This document shows positions 8,259 to 15,303 of a stretch of 20,885 bases of DNA, in pieces. The stretch is from the NCBI GenBank assembly GCA_028716025.1, contig JAQUQP010000014.1:1-20885 (forward strand). The letters are read 5' to 3'. Made by a program: the position numbers and the translations under genes. The notes under the pieces were generated by a model. The model was not told the origin of the DNA and searched no databases. It was given only the letters and a program-made list of their open reading frames with translations. Source of the stretch: a bacterium (GTDB lineage: Bacteria > UBA6262). Each line of letters starts with the position of its first letter. The stretch's first letter is position 1.

Positions 8259-8270
8259 TAAGCTCTTTTC

Positions 8271-9263
8271 CTACCAATACTTATTTTTATTTTTTGAATA
8301 ATACTCAAAAGATTTTTTAAGGCCTTCTTCGACGCTTACTTTTGGTTCCCAACCAGTAACCTTTTTAAATTTTTCCCAATTAGCCACATAGTCCCCGATC
8401 TCTATTTTTTGCGCTTCCTGTGGATAAGCGACGATCTCATATTCCCCCCGACCATAGGTATTGATCATTTTCCTTACCAAGTCTTTCAGCGATACAGGCG
8501 TCCCGCCGATATTATAAACTTCACCATTAGTTTTTTCCGAAGCCATGGCTAACAATAGCGCTTCTACCACATCATCAACATAATTCGTATCCCGCACCTG
8601 AGTTCCCGTACCGAATATCTTTACTTTCTGCCCGTCTATCAGCTGACGAATAAACCAATTAATAATACCCTGGCGGTGATGTTTCATCTGGTGCCGCGGG
8701 CCAAAAGTATTGGTCAACCTTAATGAACACGACCGGATACCGTAGACATTATTATATAAGATATGATACCACTCCCCGGCAATATTATTAATACCATTCA
8801 CATCAGTCGGGTGCATCAGGTGTTTTTCATCCACCGGCAGGTAGTCAGCCTTACCGTATTGGCCACGAGTACCGGCAAATAGGATCTTCACCTGCGGATT
8901 ATATTTCCGGCATGATTCCAAGATAGAAAGCTGGGCCACGCAATTTATCTGCAGATCGGTAAAAGGATCCTTCATACTGTCAGTATGGCTCAAGGTCCCG
9001 GCCAAATTAAAAATGTAATCATGCCCTTGCACCAGGTAATCCATGCTGGATTGATCCCGGACATCAGAGATGTTCACCGTGAGTTTATCTTCTAAACCAT
9101 GAATATTAAAAAGATTACCTCCATATTCCGGTATAAGCGAATCAACCAAAACCACTTTAGCACCGTATTCAACTAACCGGTAAGCCAAAGTACTGCCTAT
9201 AAATCCCAATCCGCCGGTGATCATTGCTTTTTTGTTGTTGAACGATCTGGATAGATCTGTCAT
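8271..9263 (-). CDS. NAD-dependent epimerase/dehydratase homologue with substituted catalytic Tyr and Lys
   Basis: Extended SDR-fold protein of 330 residues. The cofactor site is intact: GGLGFIG (17-23), D41 after beta-2, and FNLAGT (85-90). The rest of the fold is also recognisable: RLTNTFGPRHQ (182-192) and RDTNYVDDVVEALL (224-237). The catalytic YxxxK motif is replaced: the aligned segment reads NGINN (156-160) before IAGEW, so both Tyr and Lys are Asn, and the usual serine region is AGTRGQYG (130-137). I recall relatives with VNGINK at this place, i.e. Tyr already lost but Lys kept; this should be checked. ATG start with AAGGAG six bases upstream. It lies 3 bases after the radical SAM gene and 23 before the aminotransferase. 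It may bind NAD and sugar nucleotide without ordinary epimerase chemistry, or use another mechanism. Confidence 0.88.
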   Translation of the reverse strand: MTDLSRSFNNKKAMITGGLGFIGSTLAYRLVEYGAKVVLVDSLIPEYGGNLFNIHGLEDKLTVNISDVRDQSSMDYLVQGHDYIFNLAGTLSHTDSMKDPFTDLQINCVAQLSILESCRKYNPQVKILFAGTRGQYGKADYLPVDEKHLMHPTDVNGINNIAGEWYHILYNNVYGIRSCSLRLTNTFGPRHQMKHHRQGIINWFIRQLIDGQKVKIFGTGTQVRDTNYVDDVVEALLLAMASEKTNGEVYNIGGTPVSLKDLVRKMINTYGRGEYEIVAYPQEAQKIEIGDYVANWEKFKKVTGWEPKVSVEEGLKKSFEYYSKNKNKYW

Positions 9264-9266
9264 AGT

Positions 9267-10088
9267 TTACTCCTTTTGATGACTGGACAATATCTCTATC
9301 CGGGTTTCTCCCAGATTATCGCAAGGATTACAGTAGCCATAATCCTGGCATTCAACGGTTACCCGATCTTCGCCCAAGCCTGCGTCCAATACATTTCCCA
9401 AGGTATCTTTTTGGCGCAGCATTTTAGAAACGCATAAAAACTTTCTCCCATCCGGGGCAATAAGATAAATACGCCTAGTACAATGGACCTTTTTCCTGAA
9501 TTTCAGGCTAGAACTGTCATCCTGCAGATACTGATCATCATCGATATACACATACCACCGATGACGGTTAAATTCTGCCTTGGCTTTAGCCACAAAATCA
9601 AGTTGTTTAGTCCAGCCTACCATATGAATGCTGCCGGCAAACTTACCTGCTGCCCGAATGGAATTTATCTTACCAATAAACTTGTCCACCGGGCCGCTTA
9701 CCGGATGATAAGTCCCAAAAAAAACCACCCGGCGTTTACAGTTTTCGATGTAGTCCTGCATATCAGCGCTAAAATTTGAATATATCTTTACTTTTATTTG
9801 AGGAGAGATAGCGTTTAACAGCTTTACCAGATCAGGATATAAGAATGGTTCCCCGCCGGTAAAGATCACATTTTTACCGGTCTTATTAATAAATTCTGAC
9901 CATTTTTGCCAAGATAGCGACTGATATTGATCCGCTTTTGATTCCGGTAAATTATGGCTATGGACACAATAAGCACAGTTTAAATTACAACGTAAAGTGG
10001 GATATATCCTCAACCACCCGTCAAAACCGGATGGCCAGATCTTTTCTCTAACTTTAGCCAGACTATGTTTTATTTGCCTGATAAACAT
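9267..10088 (-). CDS. Radical SAM protein with C-terminal SPASM-like cysteines
   Basis: Predicted [4Fe-4S] radical S-adenosylmethionine protein of 273 residues. The cluster motif is CNLNCAYC (C34, C38, C41), followed by FTGGEPFLYPDL (76-87), where GGE contacts SAM in the family. Five further cysteines lie in the C-terminal part (C203, C219, C247, C253, C256), the last three in CQDYGYCNPC. This recalls SPASM or twitch domains that hold an auxiliary Fe-S cluster, though the spacing is not the standard one. There is no signal peptide. ATG start overlaps the upstream glycosyltransferase by 19 bases with only a weak Shine-Dalgarno. Position next to an epimerase homologue and a sugar aminotransferase suggests action on a sugar nucleotide, but peptide modification cannot be excluded. 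Substrate unknown. Confidence 0.85.
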   Translation of the reverse strand: MFIRQIKHSLAKVREKIWPSGFDGWLRIYPTLRCNLNCAYCVHSHNLPESKADQYQSLSWQKWSEFINKTGKNVIFTGGEPFLYPDLVKLLNAISPQIKVKIYSNFSADMQDYIENCKRRVVFFGTYHPVSGPVDKFIGKINSIRAAGKFAGSIHMVGWTKQLDFVAKAKAEFNRHRWYVYIDDDQYLQDDSSSLKFRKKVHCTRRIYLIAPDGRKFLCVSKMLRQKDTLGNVLDAGLGEDRVTVECQDYGYCNPCDNLGETRIEILSSHQKE

Positions 10089-11260
10089 TTTTCAAATACC
10101 TTGATCGTATTATTTACCATGCTTTCAACGCTAAATAAGGCCTGGGCCTGCTGTTGCGCTGCTTGGCCGATTCTATTCATTACCGCTGGATCCTGTAGCA
10201 CCTTACTCACGGTCAAGCTCAATTCCCTGATCTCCCCCCGTCCGACAAGGAATCCGTTCTTACCGTCATCGATCACACCGGTCAATGATCTCAAGCGGGA
10301 AACAACGACTGGTTTGCCATAAGCCATGCCTTGGATAATAGTCAGATCATATCCATTTTCCCTGATCGTGGAATTCACGAACACATCGGCCAAATGGAAA
10401 TATTTCCCCAATTCTTCATAAGGCACGGAACCGGCAAATATCACTTTGCCCACCAGACCCAGTTCAGAAGCAAGATTTTCCAGGTAATCCCGGTATTCAC
10501 CATCACCTACGATCAATAACCTGGCATCAGGGACATTCATTATAATTTCAGGCAAAGCTTGCAGAATAATATGCAGCCCCTTTTCTCTCTTTAACCGGGC
10601 TACGCTGAGAATTATCTTATCGCTGGCGGCAAACCCAAGTTTTTTCTTCAAATTAATGTCGGCAGACGCAATTTTAGTATCAATACCATTAAAAACCGTA
10701 AATACTTTATTCTCAGGTAAAAAATAGAATCTTTTGATCAAATGATTTTGCTCATGACTGGTGGCAATGATAGCTCTAGCCCGGGCTACCATACCCATAT
10801 CCCGTATTATATATGTACCTATATAGTACACCGCGGCCGCCAGGGTTTTCAGGCTAAACCCCAGGTTAAATCTGGTTTTAAGTTCGTTATAGAAAATTCC
10901 GTGAAAAATAATTACTACCGGGACCCCGCTCCTTTTATGGGCAGGAGACTTGAGCAAACCAAAAGCTCCGGCGCTTTCACTGCAAACAATATCAAAAGGA
11001 TGCTGAGTCTGCAGTTCCCGGAATTTTTTTACGCTTTGGCTGTACCATTTTTGGGAATATTTACCCGGCTTGGTACCGGCTAAGTAATGAACCACTATCC
11101 CGTCCATAGTTTCTGTAAGCTTATTGGTTTTATGACCGGTAGTGATGATCGATACCTGGTGTCCCTGTTGGACCAAACCTCTAGCCAGCAGATCCGTATG
11201 TACTTCCATGCCACCTATACTATGCGCTAAAGTTGTTCTGGTAAAGATGCAGATATTCAC
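10070..11260 (-). CDS. Glycosyltransferase family 4 with altered EX7E motif
   Basis: GT-B glycosyltransferase of 396 residues from the chosen start. The N-terminal acceptor domain opens NICIFTRTTLAHSIGGMEVH, with the glycine loop of the family; the donor domain has SVARLKREKGLH, LLIVGDGEYRDYLE and VFNGID. The usual EX7E donor-binding motif reads ENGYDLTIIQGMAYGKPVV: in this numbering the second Glu is Gln310, and the first Glu (E301) is displaced by one residue. Start: ATG at 11275 has no Shine-Dalgarno, whereas GTG at 11260 has GGAGGT seven bases upstream and begins at the family's normal N-terminus, so GTG is preferred. It overlaps the radical SAM gene by 19 bases and follows a 111-base gap, so it may begin a transcription unit. 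Confidence 0.88.
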   Translation of the reverse strand: MNICIFTRTTLAHSIGGMEVHTDLLARGLVQQGHQVSIITTGHKTNKLTETMDGIVVHYLAGTKPGKYSQKWYSQSVKKFRELQTQHPFDIVCSESAGAFGLLKSPAHKRSGVPVVIIFHGIFYNELKTRFNLGFSLKTLAAAVYYIGTYIIRDMGMVARARAIIATSHEQNHLIKRFYFLPENKVFTVFNGIDTKIASADINLKKKLGFAASDKIILSVARLKREKGLHIILQALPEIIMNVPDARLLIVGDGEYRDYLENLASELGLVGKVIFAGSVPYEELGKYFHLADVFVNSTIRENGYDLTIIQGMAYGKPVVVSRLRSLTGVIDDGKNGFLVGRGEIRELSLTVSKVLQDPAVMNRIGQAAQQQAQALFSVESMVNNTIKVFEKCLSGK

Positions 11261-11371
11261 CCTGGAGACCTCCATGAAAAGCTGGAAACTGGATTCAGGC
11301 TATTGCTAAAATAAACTGTATTGATATGTTATCAGGCAACTACCCTGGTAGTTCTTAGAGGTTTAACAGGG
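11261..11371 (-). other. 111-base gap between two GT4 genes
   Basis: Contains an inverted repeat, AACTACC at 11338-11344 and GGTAGTT at 11347-11353, with only two bases between arms and no T-tract on either strand. Near the downstream end are short repeated words (CTGGAAA, CTGGATT at 11281-11295). On the minus strand TTGCCT and TTTATT lie 18 bases apart, a poor promoter match. No gene is visible. Confidence 0.4.
11268..11273 (-). promoter_or_regulatory. Ribosome binding site deciding the GTG 11260 start
   Basis: A full GGAGGT on the minus strand with a 7-base spacer to GTG 11260. It lies just inside the longer ATG 11275 reading, which itself has no upstream Shine-Dalgarno. Confidence 0.7.
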
Positions 11372-12508
11372 TCATCCCTTTGACGTTAGCACTCCGCAAA
11401 CTTTTTCATACTCTATTTTGATCTTTTCCCAAGAATATTGTTGCATTATCGCGGCAGCGCTATTTCCCAGTTTATTACGATAACCAGCGTCCTTGACCAA
11501 TTTAAAGATCTTATCCTGCAATTCACCGGGATTTTCCGGATTCAGCAATAGCAAACCAGTTTCCCCATCCTTGATCAATTCCGCAGCTCCGGCTAAACGG
11601 CTGGTAATTACTGGCAATCCACTGGCCATAGCTTCGGTAATTACCAGACCAAAAGGCTCTAATTTTGTCGGTAAGACAAAAATATCACTGGCAGCGTATA
11701 GTCGGGCTATATCTTGTCGCGACCCGAGAAAACAAACCTGGTCATTTATATTTAATTTATTGATTAATCTAAGATACGGATCAGGACTATCCCCACCCAC
11801 TATGAGCAATTTGACCGGGGCATTTTGCATAGGTAACGCGATCGCCTCCAGGAGTGTCCTTAATCCCTTGCGTTTAAATTCGTTAGCAGTGAAGAGCAAT
11901 AAAACATCAGTATCGGAAACGCTCAGTTCCTGGCGCAATCCCTGCCGGAACCTGTTCCTGTTTTCAGGCGTAAATTCTTCGATATTAACCCCATTGTATA
12001 CTACCGTTATATCATTTTCCGGAACATGATAATATTTAATCAAGTCATTCTTGGTTATCCGAGAAATACTGATTATTTTTTTATAATTACCTTTTCGCAG
12101 AGCGGTTTTTTCCAGAAAAAGCGCAACATGATGGAACGGATTAAACCAATATTTCAATAGTTCTACTATATTTTTCTTTTTCATTTCTACCCAAGCCCGA
12201 TGACAGCTGTGAGCTACCAGGATATCAGCCTTGAACACATCTCCTAAAGGACCGACCACCAATTCATAGGAATTATTTTTCAGCTTTCGGGCACAGAATA
12301 TTACAAAGCTCAGAACTTTTAAGAAAAACGGCCAGATAATTATTTTTACCTGATGAAAGGTAATATTGGATCTAGCCAAAGGGATATCCCATTGACTGGT
12401 ATAAATATGTACCTTATGATCCTGGCTGAATTTTTCCGCCAATTCCACGACACAACGCGAAACTCCGCCTTTTTTGCTATACGACCGGGTGATGAAGGCA
12501 ATATTCAA
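11372..12508 (-). CDS. Glycosyltransferase family 4
   Basis: GT-B glycosyltransferase of 378 residues with all main GT4 landmarks: NIAFITRSYSKKGGVSR at the N-terminus (2-18), ISISRITKNDLIKYY (146-160), VVYNGVN (169-175), FTANEFKRKGL (206-216) and LLIVGGD (234-240). An intact EX7E motif follows (E284 to E292) in LEPFGLVITEAMASGLPV. I recall similar proteins in LPS-core and exopolysaccharide clusters (WaaG-like). Start is TTG at 12508, four bases of which (TTGA) are shared with the stop of the methyltransferase gene. GAGGAG lies four bases upstream, and the protein begins exactly where the family does, so the TTG is convincing. Sugar and linkage unknown. Confidence 0.9.
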   Translation of the reverse strand: MNIAFITRSYSKKGGVSRCVVELAEKFSQDHKVHIYTSQWDIPLARSNITFHQVKIIIWPFFLKVLSFVIFCARKLKNNSYELVVGPLGDVFKADILVAHSCHRAWVEMKKKNIVELLKYWFNPFHHVALFLEKTALRKGNYKKIISISRITKNDLIKYYHVPENDITVVYNGVNIEEFTPENRNRFRQGLRQELSVSDTDVLLLFTANEFKRKGLRTLLEAIALPMQNAPVKLLIVGGDSPDPYLRLINKLNINDQVCFLGSRQDIARLYAASDIFVLPTKLEPFGLVITEAMASGLPVITSRLAGAAELIKDGETGLLLLNPENPGELQDKIFKLVKDAGYRNKLGNSAAAIMQQYSWEKIKIEYEKVCGVLTSKG

Positions 12509-13143
12509 TCCGCTCCTCTTTCCAGTAAAAAAATGGCTTCGGAAGCCAACATATTAGGCCAGACAGGAAACGGCATTTTGTGCCGACCGATCAGAAAAAC
12601 GCTGTCCCGGATACGAAAGCCACGGGCTCTGGTTATCCTATTAAAATCCTTTATCGATAATTGGTGAATGTGGCCGGTACTATACCAGTCATATCCATAG
12701 AGAAGTTTTTGGGGCATCCTTCCCCTAAAGAGCAGTTCCAATCTTTGCCAGAGAAAAGCGAAATTGGGAAAAGAGATTATCTGGAACCGGGCGATCCTTT
12801 TCATTTCCTGCAGCAATATTTCCGGATTCATGACCATCTGAATAGTAACATTACAAATAGCAAAATCAAAAGAATTATCAGGGATGTTGGTTAAAGCGAC
12901 ATCAATACGGCCTTGACTAGCAGGCAAACCGCGTTTAACGCAAATGTTTACCCCGCTTATCGCTATTTCTATACCTGAAGGAGAAATCTTTTTCTTATTT
13001 TTTAAAATTTGTAATAATGAGCCGTTGCCGCACCCCAGATCAATGACCTTGGCTTGGTTCGAGATCCATTTTTCAATATATGGGTATTCCGGCCGGGTAG
13101 CTATTTGATCATTATCCCAGATGTAATTCCGGTTATCTCCCAT
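12505..13143 (-). CDS. metW: MetW-like class I SAM-dependent methyltransferase
   Basis: Small Rossmann-fold protein of 212 residues closely patterned on MetW. It has VIDLGCGNGSLL (33-44) as SAM motif I, GIEI (57-60) as the acidic second strand, RGLPASQGRID (71-81) and FDFAICNVTIQMV (92-104). MetW-typical blocks follow: ISFPNFAFLWQRLELLFRGRMP (starting at 123), YDWYSTGHIHQLSIKDF (151-167) and SEAIFLLER near the end. In proteobacteria MetW partners MetX in methionine synthesis, but no metX is next to it here; the neighbours are a flippase and a glycosyltransferase. A role in methylating a glycan or in an unrelated step is possible. ATG start with AGGTGG upstream, overlapping the previous gene by 11 bases. 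Family call firm, role uncertain. Confidence 0.85.
   Translation of the reverse strand: MGDNRNYIWDNDQIATRPEYPYIEKWISNQAKVIDLGCGNGSLLQILKNKKKISPSGIEIAISGVNICVKRGLPASQGRIDVALTNIPDNSFDFAICNVTIQMVMNPEILLQEMKRIARFQIISFPNFAFLWQRLELLFRGRMPQKLLYGYDWYSTGHIHQLSIKDFNRITRARGFRIRDSVFLIGRHKMPFPVWPNMLASEAIFLLERGAD
12513..12518 (-). promoter_or_regulatory. Ribosome binding site supporting the TTG 12508 start
   Basis: GAGGAG on the minus strand, four bases before TTG 12508, located within the last codons of the methyltransferase gene. Indicates coupled translation across the TTGA junction. Confidence 0.7.
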
Positions 13144-14731
13144 TGTGCCACCTTTTCTTGATCATATCCAGGAAAGCATCTGTCTGCTCAACTTTAAGCA
13201 GTGAGATCAAGAGCAAATAAAGAACAATTATCACCAGGCCAACTATACTCAAGCTTAAAATTTGCCCAAAGAAAGTATTTTGAGCGAAGAAAGCACTGAT
13301 CCTAGACAAACAAAATACTCCTGCTCCTACCGCGATCAGCCCGGAAATAATAGTTTTTACAAAATCAATGGCTAATTGCTTTAATTTTAATTTACCGATC
13401 TTTCTCTGTAAATAGATCAATAATAACCCCATCTGCACCATCGCGGCTATGGAACTGGCCAGGGCCAGCCCGTTTTGGGCCATGAACGTGATCAACAACA
13501 GGCTGAGGACAATATTACTAACCACCGCGGTTATAGCCAGTTTGACCGGAGTTTTAGTATCACTAAGAGCGTAAAAAGCCCTGATCAAAACATAATTCAC
13601 AGCCAAAGCAAAAGTACCGATAGCAAAATACACCAAAACACCAGAAGTCAAAATTGTCGCCTGATGGTTAAAAACTCCCCTTTCAAAGAGGAACTTGATC
13701 ACCGGCAAACTAAGAAAAACCAAACCGATAGTCAAAGGTACGGTAATGATCAAACATACCCGGATCGCTTTAGAAACTATCTCCCTGAATTTTTCATGCT
13801 CATTTAAGGCTATATGCCAGGATAAACTGGGGAAGATCGCGGTTGAGACAGCAACCCCAAAAACACTGGGCGCTATCTGGTTAATAAGATTGGCATAATT
13901 CAAGGCTGATATGCTGCCGGCTGAAAGCTCGGAAGCCAGTATTTTACTGATCACAATATTCAATTGGTTGACAGAAAGTCCCAGGATCAAGGGGAACCAG
14001 AGGATCCCTATCTTCTTTATCCCTTCCTGTTCAAAACTAAAATGCGGCAAGTAACGTAATCCCTTTCTATTCAAGAGCGGCAGGTTCATGACCGTGATAC
14101 ATACGCCGCCCACGAGCGAACCGATCACTAGGGAATAAATATCTAAGAACGGAGCCAACAATATCATACATACTATATTAGCGGTATTTAAAATAAGCGG
14201 TTGCAAAGCCGGGACAGTAAAATGATGATAAGAATTAAGAATAGCGCCAAATAAAGAAGCAAGTCCGAGGAAAATAATAGCCGGGAAAAATAAACGGGTA
14301 AGTTTGATAGTTAGGTCTAAGGTCTCGCCTTTAAAGCCTGGGGCAACGATATGGGTCAGGGCAGGAGCAAAGATGATGCCAAATAAGGCCATCAGGATCA
14401 GGGCGACAAGAAGGATATTAAAGATACCAGAAGCCAGCTTTTGCGCTTCATGTTCCTGCTTTTTAGCCAGGTATGTAGTGTAAACAGGAATAAAAGCACT
14501 GGTCAGCGCACCGCCGGCGAGTACATCCCTGAGCAGCTCCGGAATATTTGAAGCGACGAAATAAGCGTCAGTTTTATTAGTCGCGCCAAATTTCGCCGCC
14601 AGGATAAAACTGCCTATAAAGCCAAACACTTTACTGGCTAAAGCTATAACCGTGATCATGACCGTAGCACTGGCAATGACCTTTTTTGGTGCACCCTGAT
14701 CTGTTATTGGCTGGTTATCGGAAATATCCAT
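13133..14731 (-). CDS. murJ: MurJ/MviN-family flippase, probably for polysaccharide
   Basis: MOP-superfamily membrane transporter of 532 residues with about 14 hydrophobic segments, the usual size for MurJ. Recognised by SKVFGFIGSFILAAKFG (33-49), TDAYFVASNIPELLRD (54-69), GGALTSAFIPVY (73-84) and GVAVSTAIFPSLS (292-304). Aligned from memory to E. coli MurJ, several residues needed for lipid II flipping differ: R18 is K34, R24 is G40, E57 is G73, R270 is L282 and E273 is Q285. D39 (D55) and R52 (R68) remain. Sited in a glycan cluster with no separate Wzx visible, it more likely flips a lipid-linked oligosaccharide. ATG 14731 has no Shine-Dalgarno and lies just past an extended -10 box, so the message may be leaderless. 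Fourteen bases after the VanZ gene. Confidence 0.88.
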   Translation of the reverse strand: MDISDNQPITDQGAPKKVIASATVMITVIALASKVFGFIGSFILAAKFGATNKTDAYFVASNIPELLRDVLAGGALTSAFIPVYTTYLAKKQEHEAQKLASGIFNILLVALILMALFGIIFAPALTHIVAPGFKGETLDLTIKLTRLFFPAIIFLGLASLFGAILNSYHHFTVPALQPLILNTANIVCMILLAPFLDIYSLVIGSLVGGVCITVMNLPLLNRKGLRYLPHFSFEQEGIKKIGILWFPLILGLSVNQLNIVISKILASELSAGSISALNYANLINQIAPSVFGVAVSTAIFPSLSWHIALNEHEKFREIVSKAIRVCLIITVPLTIGLVFLSLPVIKFLFERGVFNHQATILTSGVLVYFAIGTFALAVNYVLIRAFYALSDTKTPVKLAITAVVSNIVLSLLLITFMAQNGLALASSIAAMVQMGLLLIYLQRKIGKLKLKQLAIDFVKTIISGLIAVGAGVFCLSRISAFFAQNTFFGQILSLSIVGLVIIVLYLLLISLLKVEQTDAFLDMIKKRWHNGR

Positions 14732-14739
14732 ATTTTTAA

Positions 14740-14768
14740 ATTATATCACAAAGGAGGAGAATTGGGAA
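14740..14768 (-). promoter_or_regulatory. Extended -10 promoter overlapping the VanZ stop codon
   Basis: On the minus strand TATAAT (14745 to 14740) is preceded directly by TGA, which is both the stop codon of the VanZ gene and the TGn of an extended -10. A partial -35, TTCCCA (14768 to 14763, four of six), lies 17 bases upstream. The expected start point is within a few bases of ATG 14731. Confidence 0.55.
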
Positions 14769-15303
14769 GGTTTTTGGCAGTTTTTTGGTAGAATACAGCG
14801 GTGAGGATAAGGCCTAGTAAACCGCTTACTATGTTCAATATGATATCCCGGATATCCCCTACCCTGCTGGGAATAAAATATTGGATGATCTCATCCAAGG
14901 TCCCTATGAAGCTGACAGTCAGGAATGTTTGCCAATAAAGAAGGATAGACAACCGATCTATCAAATACATCTTAAACACCAGGAAACTTAAAAAGCCATA
15001 TTCCAGCAGGTGGATCCTTTCTTCAGGGATATTCAATATCTTAAGACCGTAGCCATATAAGCAAAAGATAGACAAAGCCAGGGTCCATTGTTTCCAGGTA
15101 GGCTTGATCTTTACTAGTATGACCATCAAGTAAGCTATAACGGCTATAAGCATAAGATCGGTCAACAGACTGAATTTCAGGCCTATCAATGTCTTTAAAA
15201 AATTCAAAACCGGTCTCATGACCGGTAAGGTTAAGTAAATTAAAGCCACATAGCTTATAACTAAAATTATCCTATTTTTCCTGTTTATTCTTGAATTCAG
15301 CAT
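14746..15303 (-). CDS. VanZ-family membrane protein
   Basis: Small integral membrane protein of 185 residues with about five hydrophobic segments. The VanZ signature is clear: ERIHLLEYGFLSFLVFK, then GTLDEIIQYFIPSRVGDIRD leading into ILNIVSGLLGL near the C-terminus, with the conserved D-E-x-x-Q and N-x-x-G pattern. VanZ proteins are linked to teicoplanin resistance and occur in many cell-envelope clusters; the biochemical role is not settled. Start: a TTG at 15390 would add 29 polar residues and a long overlap. I prefer ATG 15303, which has AAGGA close upstream and starts just before the first hydrophobic segment; it overlaps the previous gene by 32 bases. Its stop codon is part of the MurJ promoter. 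Confidence 0.85.
   Translation of the reverse strand: MLNSRINRKNRIILVISYVALIYLTLPVMRPVLNFLKTLIGLKFSLLTDLMLIAVIAYLMVILVKIKPTWKQWTLALSIFCLYGYGLKILNIPEERIHLLEYGFLSFLVFKMYLIDRLSILLYWQTFLTVSFIGTLDEIIQYFIPSRVGDIRDIILNIVSGLLGLILTAVFYQKTAKNLPNSPPL

Noticed and set aside
8248..8277. Longer aminotransferase starting at TTG 8277
   Set aside because: ATG 8247 has GAGGAG at ideal spacing and gives the usual DegT N-terminus.
11338..11353. Hairpin terminator or riboswitch in the gap between two GT4 genes
   Set aside because: Seven-bp arms with a two-base loop and no T-tract; the gap is too short for a known riboswitch class and no motif was recognised.
11493..12029. 178-codon open frame on the plus strand
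   Set aside because: It lies wholly inside a well-supported GT4 gene on the other strand and its translation resembles no family I recognise.
14746..15303. Glycopeptide resistance locus
   Set aside because: Only a VanZ-family gene is present; no vanH, vanA, vanX or regulatory genes are seen, and VanZ proteins are common in envelope clusters.
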